A stretch of DNA of 64,000 nt from Planctomycetota bacterium (GTDB taxonomy: Bacteria; Planctomycetota; UBA1135; GCA-002686595). Where the stretch lies: assembly GCA_016709875.1 (NCBI GenBank), contig JADJLZ010000006.1, positions 62,001-126,000 of the forward strand, given 5' to 3'. Shown one piece after another: positions 35,790 through 45,074 of the stretch. Numbering within the stretch: position 1 is the first letter of the stretch; each line of letters begins with the position of its first letter. Below the pieces are notes generated by a model, which had not been told where the DNA came from, searched no databases, and saw only the letters and a program-made list of their open reading frames with translations. Position numbers and translations under genes: made by a program.

Positions 35790-37508
35790 TCAGGATTGGG
35801 GTGCGGGCAGGGAGTTCTCGATCGCGCGCGCGAGGCGCGCGAGTGTGCTGACATTGCGGTTCGCGCTGGCGGGGTCGTCGAGCAGCGCACGCACGCGGTT
35901 GCGTACGGCGAGCGGGCGTCGCGCGAGTGCATCCGCCACCGCGGGCTCGCCGCCGAGCGTGTGCAGCGCGATCAGGGCCGCCGCCTGCAGGGTGCGCTCG
36001 CGCAGGCGCGCGAAGAGCGCCGCGAGTCGAGGCAGGTCCTCCGTGCGGCCCTGCTCCGCGGCGAGCAGCAGCGTCCAGCGCCGGTCCGGCTCGGGCAGCG
36101 ACTCGCTCCCGGCGAGCACGAGGAGCGCGGGGACGAGCTCGGGCGCGGGATTCGCGCAGACCAGCGCGCACAGCTGCACGAGCTCCGCGCGCGAGGCCGA
36201 GGGAGCCAGCGCCGCGGCCGAGTCGGGCGCGGTCCGCAGCACGTTTTCGAGCGTGCGCTGCAGCAGCTCGGCGTTGGCTCCGCTCCCCGCGCGCAGGCGC
36301 AGCAGCGCCGCGAGTGCCTCGGGCGTTCCACGTGACAGCGCGAGCAGCGCATCGGCCTCGAAGCGTCCCTCGCGCGCTTGGCGTTCGATCCACTCCCAGC
36401 CGCCGCTCGTGCCTGCCTGCGCCACGGCGAGCAGCAGCACGTGTTCGTCGATGCCCTCGAGGCGGCCGCTGCCGATCAGTGCGCCGAGCGCGACCTCCGC
36501 GAGGGGGATGCGGCCGACGCGCGCGAGGGCCTCGTCGAGGCCGAGCGTCCCGCGCGACGCGAGCCTCAAGAGCACCGGAACCGCGCCGGCGTCGGCCAGG
36601 GCGTCGAGCAGCGCCGCGCGCTCGGTCACGTCCCCGCGCCCGCGCGCGAGTGAGTCCTCGATCCAGGGCACGAGTGCGTCGTGCGGAGTGCGCGTGAGCT
36701 GTCGCAGCACCATTGCGCGCAGCGCGGGCGACTCCGGCGCGCGGCGCAGCTCCGCCACGCCCGGGGCGCCGAGGTCGACGAGTGCCGCCACGGCTGCGGG
36801 CGCGAGCTCGGTGCGCGCAAGCGCCGCGCGCACCCGGGTGGCGCTCTCGCCGTGGACTCCAAGCCAGCGCAGTGCGCGCGCGGCGAGCTGGCTGTCGGCG
36901 CCGCCCGCGGCCGCCTGCACCAGGCCCGCGATCGGCCAGCCCTCGCGCGCGAGCGGAGCCATGCGCGCATCGACCTCGACGGTGAAGGCGCTCGCCTCGT
37001 CGAGCACGGAGTCGAACTCGGGCGCGCACGAGAGCAGCGCGCGCGCGACCTGCGCACGCGCGGAATCCAGGCGTGCGCGGTCGAGTTCGGGATCCTCGTG
37101 CGGGGCGGTCGGCTCGGGCGGGACGCCCGGCGCGGGCTCCGGCTCGAGTGCGACCGGGGGCGGCGAGAGCGGCGCCTCGTCTCGCAGGAACCGCAACCCG
37201 ACCAGCGCTGCCAATCCGGCTGCGGCGGCCCAGGGCAGCAGTCGCAGCAGCGGGGTCCCTCGTGCGGGCGCACGCACTTCGTCCAGGCGCGCGAGCACGG
37301 CGGCGACCTCGTGCTCCAGATCGAGTCTCTCGATCCGCGGCGCAGGCAGAGCGAGCAGCGCCTGCTGCAGCGCCCGCGCGCGCCGCCACTCGCGGCCGCA
37401 CGCCTCGCAGACGCGCGCGTGCTCCTCGAGCTCGAGTGTGCGCTCGATCGGCAACTCGTCCTCGAGAAGCGCAGAGAGCGAGCGGCGCAAGGCCTGGCAA
37501 TCCGTCAC
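35790..37508 (-). CDS. Anti-sigma factor with large HEAT-like extracytoplasmic domain
   Basis: 572 residues from GTG 37508, which overlaps the sigma-factor stop (GTGA) and has GGGAGG 6 bases before it; an ATG at 37529 is possible but weaker. The N-terminal zinc anti-sigma domain has C4, H30, C34 and C37 (H-x3-C-x2-C) within a helical bundle. One membrane segment lies at about 90-110. After a Pro/Glu linker, the remaining 400 residues are repeating Ala/Leu/Arg-rich helical pairs, as in HEAT solenoids. I infer that it holds the ECF sigma factor at the membrane and senses something outside with the solenoid. Confidence 0.8.
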   Translation of the reverse strand: MTDCQALRRSLSALLEDELPIERTLELEEHARVCEACGREWRRARALQQALLALPAPRIERLDLEHEVAAVLARLDEVRAPARGTPLLRLLPWAAAAGLAALVGLRFLRDEAPLSPPPVALEPEPAPGVPPEPTAPHEDPELDRARLDSARAQVARALLSCAPEFDSVLDEASAFTVEVDARMAPLAREGWPIAGLVQAAAGGADSQLAARALRWLGVHGESATRVRAALARTELAPAAVAALVDLGAPGVAELRRAPESPALRAMVLRQLTRTPHDALVPWIEDSLARGRGDVTERAALLDALADAGAVPVLLRLASRGTLGLDEALARVGRIPLAEVALGALIGSGRLEGIDEHVLLLAVAQAGTSGGWEWIERQAREGRFEADALLALSRGTPEALAALLRLRAGSGANAELLQRTLENVLRTAPDSAAALAPSASRAELVQLCALVCANPAPELVPALLVLAGSESLPEPDRRWTLLLAAEQGRTEDLPRLAALFARLRERTLQAAALIALHTLGGEPAVADALARRPLAVRNRVRALLDDPASANRNVSTLARLARAIENSLPAPQS

Positions 37509-38161
37509 GCACGGCCTCCCGGCAGCCAACGCGCGAGCGCTCGCGTGAGCAGCGAGCGCGCCTGCATCACCTGTGTGCGCGCGGTCGCGGGGCGCACGCC
37601 CGTCAGCTCGGCGACCTCCGCGTATTCGCGGCCCTCGAGCACGCGCAGCACGAGCGCGAGCCGCAGGCGCGGCGGCAGGCAGTCCAGCGCGTGCGCCGTC
37701 GCTGCGGCGAGCTCGGCCTCGTGGCTCTGTGCGGCGGCGGAGTGCGACTCGGGCTGAGCGGGATCGTGTTCGCCCAGGGGCGTGCTGTGGCGCAGGGCGC
37801 GCGCTCGCGCGTGGTCCGTCGCAAGATGCAACGCGATGCGCGTCACCCAGGTCGAGAAGGAACTCGACTCGCGGAAGCGCGCCAGCGCGGTCCAGGCGCG
37901 CACGAAGGTCTCCTGCGCGAGATCCTCGGCGTCCTCGTGGTTTCCGGTGGTGCGATGCAGGAGGGAGTACACGCGTGCGAAGTGAAGGCCGACGAGCTCT
38001 CCATAGGCCTGGCGGTCCCCAGCCCGTGCGCGAGCGAGCAGGACGGGCTCCTGGATGGCTCGGCTCATCGTCACGGGGGGAGGGAGCGCCGGGGCCGAGG
38101 GAGGCCGCGGGGCAGCGCCTTGGACGGACGCGCGGCGACTGTGTCGATCTTCGTACGGCAT
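37505..38161 (-). CDS. ECF-type RNA polymerase sigma factor
   Basis: 218 residues from ATG 38161, preceded by GGAAAG; ATG 38068 (187 residues) has no ribosome site but is where homology begins, so the start is uncertain. Region 2 includes LLHRTTGNHEDAEDLAQETFVRAW and FSTWVTRIALHLATDHAR; region 4 includes LPPRLRLALVLRVLEGREYAEVAELTGV and a helix-turn-helix. No region 3 or extra C-terminal domain. The downstream overlapping anti-sigma gene is the normal partner. A GGGAAAC sequence upstream on this strand could be a self-recognised -35, weakly supported. Confidence 0.9.
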   Translation of the reverse strand: MPYEDRHSRRASVQGAAPRPPSAPALPPPVTMSRAIQEPVLLARARAGDRQAYGELVGLHFARVYSLLHRTTGNHEDAEDLAQETFVRAWTALARFRESSSFSTWVTRIALHLATDHARARALRHSTPLGEHDPAQPESHSAAAQSHEAELAAATAHALDCLPPRLRLALVLRVLEGREYAEVAELTGVRPATARTQVMQARSLLTRALARWLPGGRA

Positions 38162-38314
38162 TTCTTTCCGGGGACCGAAGCCTAGCGGATGTCCGAGCAC
38201 CGGTTTCCCGCGCAGGTATGGGCTTCTCGGCTTGAGTCCGCGTGCGCGGCCTACCGATGCAGGGGGGCCGGAATCCGCGTTCGGTTCCGCTGCGTCTCCA
38301 GAGGAAGCACCCCC

Positions 38315-39382
38315 ATGATCACGATGGAAGAACTCTTGTCGCTGATGGTGCGACAAGGCGGATCCGACCTGCACGTCTCGGTCAACTCGGCCCCGCGTAT
38401 CCGCATCGACGGCGAGCTCTTGCCGGTCGATCACCCGCCGCTGACGGCGGACGAGACGCGGCGCCTGGCGACCAGCGTGCTGACCTCGGACCAGATCGCC
38501 AAGCTCGACCGCGACTGGGAGCTCGACTGCTCCTTCGGTCTGGAGGGCTCCGGCCGCTTCCGCGCGAACGTCTTCTACCAGCAGGGTGCAGTGGCCGCGG
38601 TGATGCGCGCCATCCCGCACGCCGTGCCGGACTTCGAGACCCTGGGCATGCCGCGCCCGGTGTGCGAACGCATCTGCAACCTGCCCTCGGGCCTGGTGCT
38701 CGTGACGGGCGCCACCGGTTCGGGCAAGTCGACTTCGCTCGCAGCGATGATCGACTACGTCAACCAGAACCAGCAGGGCCACATCGTCACGATCGAGGAC
38801 CCGATCGAGTTCACGCACCGCCACAACCGTTGCTCCGTGACGCAGCGCGAGATCGGCGTCGACACGCGCGGCTTCCACGAGGCGCTGCGCAGCGTGCTGC
38901 GCCAGGACCCCGACTTCGTGCTCGTCGGCGAGTTGCGCGACCAGGAGACGATCGAGGCGGCGCTGACGCTGGCCGAGACGGGCCACTTGACCTTCGCCAC
39001 GCTGCACACCTCCGACTGCGTGCAGACGATCAACCGCGTGATCGACGTGTTCCCCGCGCACCAGCAGACGCAGATCCGCACGCAGCTCTCGTTCACGCTC
39101 GAGGCCGTGTTCTGCCAGCAGCTGATGCCGCACTCCTCGGGCAAGGGCCGCGTGCTCGCGCCCGAGATCATGCTGGCGAATTCCGCCATCCGCGCGCTGA
39201 TCCGCGACGGCAAGGGCCACCAGATCTACTCGCAGATCCAGACCGGCGTGCGCATGGGCATGAAGACCATGGCGCAGTCGCTCTCCGAGCTCGTCAAGGC
39301 CAACAAGGTCACCGTCGCCGCCGCCGAGCGCGTTCTCTCCGACCCGAACGAGCTGCGCGCCATGCTGCGCGGCGTTGCCTGA
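38315..39382 (+). CDS. pilT: Type IV pilus retraction ATPase PilT
   Basis: 355 residues, canonical. ATG 38315 has GAGGAAG 8-9 bases upstream. Walker A GATGSGKST (132-140), Asp box TIEDPIEF (159-166), Walker B FVLVGELRD (201-209), His box TGHLTFATLHT (222-232), and the PilT-specific C-terminal AIRALIRDGK. It powers pilus depolymerisation and twitching. It leads the pilT-pilB-pilC cluster with a 15-base gap to pilB, and is divergent from the sigma operon. Confidence 0.95.
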   Translation: MITMEELLSLMVRQGGSDLHVSVNSAPRIRIDGELLPVDHPPLTADETRRLATSVLTSDQIAKLDRDWELDCSFGLEGSGRFRANVFYQQGAVAAVMRAIPHAVPDFETLGMPRPVCERICNLPSGLVLVTGATGSGKSTSLAAMIDYVNQNQQGHIVTIEDPIEFTHRHNRCSVTQREIGVDTRGFHEALRSVLRQDPDFVLVGELRDQETIEAALTLAETGHLTFATLHTSDCVQTINRVIDVFPAHQQTQIRTQLSFTLEAVFCQQLMPHSSGKGRVLAPEIMLANSAIRALIRDGKGHQIYSQIQTGVRMGMKTMAQSLSELVKANKVTVAAAERVLSDPNELRAMLRGVA

Positions 39383-39397
39383 TCGGGGAAGCCGGGA

Positions 39398-41104
39398 ATG
39401 GTACGCGTATCGGCCAAGATCAAGCGGCTGCTCGTCGACGCGGGGCTCGTCTCCGACGCCGACTGGGGCTCCGCCAAGGAGAAGGGCGGCAGCGTGCTCG
39501 AGGCGCTGCTCAGCTCGGGCACGCTGCAGGAGGACGGGCTGCTCGAGGCGCTCGGGCGCGCGAGTTCGATCGCGCCGGTGGACCTGACGCGCTGCACGCC
39601 CGACCCCAAGGCACTCGAGGCGATCCCGCAGGAGAGCTGCATCGAGCACGGCATCCTGCCGCTCACGCGCAACGGGGACATCCTGACCATCGCTGTCACC
39701 GATCCCTTCGACGTGCTGCTGCTCGACGACCTGAAGCGTCGCACCGAGTGCCAGATTCGCCAGGTCGTGAGCCAGCCCGCCGCGCTGAAGCGTGCGATCG
39801 ATCGCGCGTTCCGCACGGGCGAACAGCAGGTCGAGTCGCTGCTCGGCGAGGTCAAGGCCGGCGGCGAGCTCGAGGTCAAGATCGACAAGGACAAGGTCCA
39901 GGATCTCGTCGAGGCCACGGCCGACGTGAAGAGCGAGGACGCGCCGGCGGTCAAGCTGGTCAACCTGATCCTGCTCAACGCGCTCAAGGACAAGGCCAGC
40001 GACATCCACATCGAGCCGGGCGACAAGACGCTGCGCGTGCGCGTGCGCGTCGACGGTGCCATGAAGCTCGTCATGACCCCGCCGAAGTCGATCATCAACG
40101 CGCTGATCTCGCGCTTGAAGATCATGGCGCAACTCGACATCGCCGAACGCTTCACGCCGCAGGACGGCAAGTTCCAGATCCGCTACGAGGGCCGCACGAT
40201 CGACCTGCGTCTTTCGATCCTGCCCGTCGTGGGCGGCGAGAAGGCCGTCATGCGTATCCTCGACGGCGGCAACCTGGCGCTGAAGCTCGAGACGATGGGC
40301 TACGAGACCAAGGCCCTCGAGGACATCCGCAAGGCGATCAGCGCCTCGTACGGCATGATGCTCGTCACCGGCCCGACCGGCTCGGGCAAGTCGACCACGC
40401 TTTATTCCTGCGTGCACGAGGTCGCCACGCCCGACGTCAACGTGGTCACGGTCGAGGACCCGGTCGAGTACCGCATGGACGGCATCAACCAGGTGCCGGT
40501 CAATCCCAAGCGCGGCATGACCTTCGCCGGCGCCCTGCGCTCGATCCTGCGCCAGGACCCGGACGTGATCCTGGTCGGCGAAATCCGCGACACCGAGACG
40601 GCCGAGATCGCGGTCAAGGCGGCGCTCACGGGCCACCTGGTGCTCTCGACGCTGCACACCAACGACGCAGCCTCGACGATCACCCGACTGATCGACATGA
40701 AGATCGACCCCTTCATGGTCTCGTGCTCGCTCCTGTGCATCGGCGCCCAGCGCCTGGCGCGCAAGCTGTGCGAGAACTGCCGCCAGCCGCTCGAGCTGCC
40801 AGAGAAGGAACTTCTTTCCGTGGGCTTCCTGCCCGAGGAACTGCCCGGCCTAAAGCTCATGGGTCCCAACCCCGGCGGCTGCGGGCGCTGCAACCAGGGC
40901 TACCGGGGGCGCTTTGCGATCCTCGAGACGCTCTACCTCGACGACACCCTCAAGCGAATGATCGTCGAAGGTCGATCCGTACACGATCTGAAACGCCACG
41001 CGGTCGAGCAGGGAATGATCACCTTGCGCCGAGTGGGACTCCTCAACGTGATGCGCGGACGCACCTCACTGGAGGAAGTCCTGCGCGTGACGATGGAAGA
41101 CTGA
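39398..41104 (+). CDS. pilB: Type IV pilus assembly ATPase PilB
   Basis: 568 residues; hexameric ATPase that drives pilin polymerisation. The N-terminal MshEN-like region spans about 1-140, the N2 domain about 185-300. Walker A GPTGSGKST (325-333), Asp box TVEDPVEY (351-358), Walker B VILVGEIRD (390-398), His box TGHLVLSTLHT (411-421). The zinc-binding cysteines C458, C461, C495 and C498 are all present. Followed after 37 bases by pilC. Confidence 0.95.
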   Translation: MVRVSAKIKRLLVDAGLVSDADWGSAKEKGGSVLEALLSSGTLQEDGLLEALGRASSIAPVDLTRCTPDPKALEAIPQESCIEHGILPLTRNGDILTIAVTDPFDVLLLDDLKRRTECQIRQVVSQPAALKRAIDRAFRTGEQQVESLLGEVKAGGELEVKIDKDKVQDLVEATADVKSEDAPAVKLVNLILLNALKDKASDIHIEPGDKTLRVRVRVDGAMKLVMTPPKSIINALISRLKIMAQLDIAERFTPQDGKFQIRYEGRTIDLRLSILPVVGGEKAVMRILDGGNLALKLETMGYETKALEDIRKAISASYGMMLVTGPTGSGKSTTLYSCVHEVATPDVNVVTVEDPVEYRMDGINQVPVNPKRGMTFAGALRSILRQDPDVILVGEIRDTETAEIAVKAALTGHLVLSTLHTNDAASTITRLIDMKIDPFMVSCSLLCIGAQRLARKLCENCRQPLELPEKELLSVGFLPEELPGLKLMGPNPGGCGRCNQGYRGRFAILETLYLDDTLKRMIVEGRSVHDLKRHAVEQGMITLRRVGLLNVMRGRTSLEEVLRVTMED

Positions 41105-41141
41105 TCCCGACCCCAGAACCCAAGCGCGGACGCAGCACCAC

Positions 41142-42389
41142 GTGAGCACATTCAAGTACGCAGCCAAGGGCCCCGGCGGCAAGACCGTCGAGGGAACGAT
41201 CGACGCGGCGGATCGCAACGAAGCCGTGGCGGAACTGCGCAAGCAGAACCTGGTCGTCATGCGCGTCGAGCAGTCCGGCAGCGCCAACAAGGCGCCGCGC
41301 GCTCCGGGCGGGAAGCTCTCCTTCTTCCAGGCCGGTCCGTCGGCCTCGAAGAACGAACTGGTGCTCTTCACGCGCCAGCTCTCGACGATGGTCGGCGCGG
41401 GCCTCGCGCTGCTCGAATCGCTCGATGTGCTGCACGACCAGGCCGAATCGCCGGGCATGAAGAAGGCCACCGGCATCCTCGTCAACGAGGTGCGCAGCGG
41501 TGTCGACCTCTCGGCTGCGATGGAGAAGTGCCCCAAGGCCTTCGATCCGCTGTACGTCAGCATGGTTCGCGCAGGCGAAGTCTCGGGCCAGATGGACGTG
41601 ATCCTCGAGCGCCTCGCGGACTACCAGGAAGCCAGCGAGCACCTGCGGCGCGAGATCCGTTCGGCCATGACCTACCCGTGCATCTCGATGGTGCTCGTGC
41701 TGGGCATCACGGCCTTCCTGATGCTCGGCGTCGTGCCCGGGTTCCGCGCGGTCTTCGACTCGATGGACGCGGAGTTGCCCGGCATCACGCAGTTCACGCT
41801 CAACACGGCCGAGTTCATGAAGACGCACTGGGCCGTCTGCTTCGGCGGCTTCTTCGGGACGCTCGCCGCGGCCTTCATGTACTCGCGCACCGAGAGCGGC
41901 GGCTGGTTCTTCGACCGCTTCTCGCTCAAGGTGCCGGTCTTCGGCTCGCTGATCCGCAAGGTCTGCCTGGCGCGCTTCTCGCGCACCTTCGCCACGCTGA
42001 TCCGCTCGGGCGTGCCGATCATGGCGACGCTCGACATCGTGGCCGAGACGGCCGGCAACCGCGTCGTCGCGAAGGCCGTGCTCGACAGTCGCGAGAGCGT
42101 GCGCGCGGGCAACCTGCTCAGCGAACCGCTGATGCAGGCGCCGGTCTTCCCGCCGATGGTCGTGCGCATGATCGCGATCGGCGAGCGCACCGGCTCGCTC
42201 GAGACGCTGCTGGAGAAGATTGCCGAGTTCTACGACGCGCAGGTCAAGGCGGCGGTCAAGTCGCTGACCAGCATGATCGAGCCGATCCTGATCACCGTCA
42301 TGGGTGTGATCGTGGGCGGCGTCGTGATGAGCGTCTTCCTGCCGATCCTCGACATCGTCGGGAAACTCGGCGGCCAGGGCGGCGGCTAG
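41142..42389 (+). CDS. pilC: Type IV pilus inner-membrane platform protein PilC
   Basis: 415 residues from GTG 41142. It has the standard short N-terminal domain, two T2SSF helical domains (about 70-190 and 270-390) and three to four membrane segments (about 175-200, 225-245 and 385-405). LVLFTRQLSTMVGAGLALLESL and VRMIAIGERTGSLETLLEKIAEFY are highly conserved family segments. No clear Shine-Dalgarno. It anchors PilB/PilT to the pilus base. Confidence 0.95.
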   Translation: MSTFKYAAKGPGGKTVEGTIDAADRNEAVAELRKQNLVVMRVEQSGSANKAPRAPGGKLSFFQAGPSASKNELVLFTRQLSTMVGAGLALLESLDVLHDQAESPGMKKATGILVNEVRSGVDLSAAMEKCPKAFDPLYVSMVRAGEVSGQMDVILERLADYQEASEHLRREIRSAMTYPCISMVLVLGITAFLMLGVVPGFRAVFDSMDAELPGITQFTLNTAEFMKTHWAVCFGGFFGTLAAAFMYSRTESGGWFFDRFSLKVPVFGSLIRKVCLARFSRTFATLIRSGVPIMATLDIVAETAGNRVVAKAVLDSRESVRAGNLLSEPLMQAPVFPPMVVRMIAIGERTGSLETLLEKIAEFYDAQVKAAVKSLTSMIEPILITVMGVIVGGVVMSVFLPILDIVGKLGGQGGG

Positions 42390-42402
42390 CAGGGCTGGGA
42401 CC

Positions 42403-42419
42403 CCGGGCTTCGAGCCCGG
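42403..42419 (+). terminator. Short stem-loop after pilC
   Basis: CCGGGCT-TCG-AGCCCGG, 14 bases past the pilC stop, with no T tract. It may be a partial terminator separating platform genes from the pilin gene. Confidence 0.4.
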
Positions 42420-42599
42420 ATGGATTCCTGCCGATCGGGCTCAAGTGACAGATCAGAGGCCGCCGATAGGGGCCGAGTATGAAACACCTGCCGTCCCAAA
42501 GTGGTGGGGCGGATGGGGAGGGGCGATCCACCTTGGACGCCAGGACAAGGATGCCGGTCACGGCTTCACCGGACCGACGAGGGAAAAAGAAGAACCAAC

Positions 42600-43343
42600 A
42601 TGATTCGTAGTCGCAAGAACGCGGGTTTCACCCTGATCGAGTTGATGATCGTCGTGGCCATCATTGCCATCATCGCCTCGATCGCTATTCCGAAGTTGAT
42701 GAGCGCGCGTCTGGCCGCCAATGAGTCGGCGGCGATCTCCACGCTCCGCTCCGTTTCCTCCGCGCAGGCGCAGGTTCAGAGCTCCGGCGCGATCGACACC
42801 GACGGCGACGGCGCTGGCGAGTACGGCTACTTTGCCGAACTCGCGGGCTCGCTCCCGATGCGCGTGTCCGCCGCCGGCGTCGCCGCCGCGGGTGCCGTGG
42901 GCGTGGACGAACTCAATCCGTCGATCCTGCCGAGCGCTTTCGGCAACGTGACCAACAGCCTCGTGCAGCGCTCGGGCTACTACTTCCAGCTCTGGCTGCC
43001 GGACGCCGCCTTCGCCGGTGTCGCCGAAGACGCGGCCGGTGGCGGTAGCGTCGGTGCCGTCGCCAACGTGAGCGCGAACAACGCGGAGATCATGTGGTGC
43101 TGCTACGCCTGGCCGATGGACAAGAACTCGACGGGCAACCGCGCGTTCTTCGTCAACCAGGAAGGCGACCTGCTCCAGTGCCAGAACCGCCAGGCGGCCC
43201 CCTTCGACGGCGACCCGATCGCCAACCCGGCCAGCGTCGCGCCGGCCTACGACTCGGCCTACAACCTGGCCACCGACATGTCGTCGGGCCTGCGCATCGG
43301 CGCCGCGAACGCGGCGGGCGAAATCTGGACCCCGGTCCAGTGA
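42600..43343 (+). CDS. pilA: Type IV pilin 1
   Basis: 247 residues. ATG 42600 gives a class III-type prepilin leader, MIRSRKNAG, cleaved before F10 (G9|F10), with the conserved Glu at position 5 of the mature protein (FTLIELMIVVAIIAIIASIAIP). The hydrophobic helix runs to about residue 33. The rest is a long soluble domain with Asp/Gly-rich DTDGDGAGEYGYF, the segment GNRAFFVNQEGDLL and few cysteines (CC, C), longer than typical 150-residue pilins. It is followed by its own terminator, so it is probably made as a separate, abundant transcript. Confidence 0.92.
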   Translation: MIRSRKNAGFTLIELMIVVAIIAIIASIAIPKLMSARLAANESAAISTLRSVSSAQAQVQSSGAIDTDGDGAGEYGYFAELAGSLPMRVSAAGVAAAGAVGVDELNPSILPSAFGNVTNSLVQRSGYYFQLWLPDAAFAGVAEDAAGGGSVGAVANVSANNAEIMWCCYAWPMDKNSTGNRAFFVNQEGDLLQCQNRQAAPFDGDPIANPASVAPAYDSAYNLATDMSSGLRIGAANAAGEIWTPVQ

Positions 43344-43399
43344 TCGAACTCGGCGGCTCGCGCGCCCTTCAAAGGCGCGCGGCTGCCGGTTGAACAGAG

Positions 43400-43432
43400 G
43401 GCGCTGGTCCTTGCGGACCGGCGCCTTCTTCT
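43400..43432 (+). terminator. Intrinsic terminator between the two pilin genes
   Basis: An 11-bp stem with one G-T pair (GGCGCTGGTCC / GGACCGGCGCC), loop TTGC, followed by TTCTTCT. A second stem (GCGCGCC...GGCGCGC) precedes it at about 43360-43380. Confidence 0.85.
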
Positions 43433-43553
43433 CATTTGCAAGGACGGCCGATTCCCTCAGATACGGGGGCGGTTTCGGCCGATGCTGGTCCCGAGAAGCA
43501 GCGGCCCGGCAGGCATGACGAGGCAGACACGAAACACACGGCGAGGGCCCAGG

Positions 43554-44297
43554 ATGTCGAACGCTCACAAGAGGGCAGGATTCACGCTGATCGAGTTGAT
43601 GATCGTCGTCGCGGTCATCGCGATCATTGCGGCGATGGCGATCCCGAAGATGCTCAGCGCGCGCCTCGCGGCGAACGAGGCGGCTGCGATCTCGACCATG
43701 CGCTCGATCAGCACGGGCGAGGCCTGCTTCCGCTCCACCGGAGTGGTCGACAGCGACGCCGACGGCGCGGGCGAGTTTGGGTATCTCGCCGAGCTCGCGG
43801 GTGCGGTTCCGATGCGCGTCTCAGCGGGCGGAGTTGGCGCGGCCGGCGCCGCGTTGCCCGCGACCACGGACATCCTCAACCCCTCGATCCTGCCGCCCCA
43901 ACTCGGCGCGGTGCAGAACGGGATCGTCGCGCGTTCGGGGTACTTCTACCAGCTGTGGTTGCCGGACGCGACCTACGGCGGCATCCCCGAAGAGGCGAAC
44001 GGCGGTTGCGTCGCCGGCCCGTTCCCCGACGGGAACACGGGCGAGGTGGCCTGGGCCTGCTATGCCTGGCCGATGGAAGCGGGCAGCACGGGCAACCGCG
44101 CCTTCTTCGTCAACCAGGAAGGCGACGTGCTCGGCTGTCCCAACCGCCAGGTCCCACAGTACACGGGTGACCCGGCGAACGGCGGCATCGCGCCCAACTA
44201 CGACGAGGCGCTGCTCAGCGCGGGCGACATGTCCTCGCACTACCGCGAAGGCGTGCCCGGCGGCGCGGACGGTTCGTCCTGGGCGCTGATCGACTGA
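43554..44297 (+). CDS. Type IV pilin 2
   Basis: 247 residues, exactly the length of pilin 1 and alignable along its whole length. Leader MSNAHKRAG|F; ATG 43554 has AGGGCCCAGG just upstream. The mature start FTLIELMIVVAVIAIIAAMAIP and the GNRAFFVNQEGD segment are shared; the central loops differ (for example an insertion around PATTDILNP and an extra Cys pair). It is a tandem duplicate that has diverged, either a second major pilin or a variant. It ends 9 bases before the convergent tatD gene. Confidence 0.9.
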   Translation: MSNAHKRAGFTLIELMIVVAVIAIIAAMAIPKMLSARLAANEAAAISTMRSISTGEACFRSTGVVDSDADGAGEFGYLAELAGAVPMRVSAGGVGAAGAALPATTDILNPSILPPQLGAVQNGIVARSGYFYQLWLPDATYGGIPEEANGGCVAGPFPDGNTGEVAWACYAWPMEAGSTGNRAFFVNQEGDVLGCPNRQVPQYTGDPANGGIAPNYDEALLSAGDMSSHYREGVPGGADGSSWALID

Positions 44298-44306
44298 GCG
44301 AGGAGC

Positions 44307-45074
44307 TCAGCCGGCACCGAAACCGAAGAGCCGCTGCGCGTTCGCGCTCGTCGCACGCGCGAGTTCCTCGGTTTGTGCTCCGCGCAGCCGCGCGATCTCG
44401 CCCAGCGTCTCGCGCAAGAAAGCTGGCTCGTTGCGCTTCCCGCGCCGTGACTGCGGCGCCAGGAAAGGGCAGTCCGTCTCGACCAGCAGCCGTTCCAGCG
44501 GCACCGCGCGCGCCGCTTCGCGGTTGCGCTCGTTCTTGGGATAGGTGACGACACCCGAGAACGAGATGTACATGCCGAGCTCGAGGTAGTGGGGGAGTTC
44601 CTCGGCGCCCAACGAGTAGCAGTGCATCACGCCGCGCACGCCGCGCTGCTCGCGCAGGAGTTCGAGCACGTCCTCGTGCGCATCGCGGCAGTGCACGATG
44701 ACCGGCTTGTCGAGTCTGCGCGCGAGCGCGAGCTGCCAGCGGAAGCTCGCCAGCTGCGCCTCGCGCGGCGAGAACTGCTTGAACCAGTCGAGCCCGGTCT
44801 CGCCCACGGCGACGCATTCGGGCGCGGCGCACAACTCCTCGATCGCAGCGCGTGTGGCCGCGTCCGCGTGCTGCGCGTCGTGGGGGTGGATCCCCGCAGT
44901 CGGGTACACGCCCGCGCGCCCGCGCGCGCACTCGGCGACCGCTCGCGAGCTCGCGAGGTCCGTGCCGACGAGCACGATGCGCGAGATCCCCTCGCGCGCC
45001 GCGCGGGCGAAGACCTCCTCGCGGTCGGCGTCGAAGCTCTCCCAGGTGACGTGGGCGTGCGTGTCGGTGATCAA
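44307..45074 (-). CDS. tatD: TatD-family metal-dependent hydrolase
   Basis: 255 residues, normal for TatD DNases. The start is TTG 45074, which overlaps the preceding stop (TTGA) and puts the conserved ITDTHAHV at residues 2-9. TIM-barrel metal sites: THAH, E in GETGLDWF, H in VIVHCRD, H in MHCYS and D in LLVETDCPFLAP. The usual PH/GR segment near the C-terminus is RRGKRNEP. Coupled to the upstream lipoprotein gene. Confidence 0.92.
   Translation of the reverse strand: MITDTHAHVTWESFDADREEVFARAAREGISRIVLVGTDLASSRAVAECARGRAGVYPTAGIHPHDAQHADAATRAAIEELCAAPECVAVGETGLDWFKQFSPREAQLASFRWQLALARRLDKPVIVHCRDAHEDVLELLREQRGVRGVMHCYSLGAEELPHYLELGMYISFSGVVTYPKNERNREAARAVPLERLLVETDCPFLAPQSRRGKRNEPAFLRETLGEIARLRGAQTEELARATSANAQRLFGFGAG

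Noticed and set aside
38068..38161. Shorter sigma-factor start at ATG 38068
   Set aside because: Not excluded, but it lacks a ribosome site whereas ATG 38161 has GGAAAG.
42430..42600. Sigma-54 promoter before pilin 1
   Set aside because: Many pilin genes use sigma-54, but no TGGCAC-N5-TTGC-like sequence is present here.
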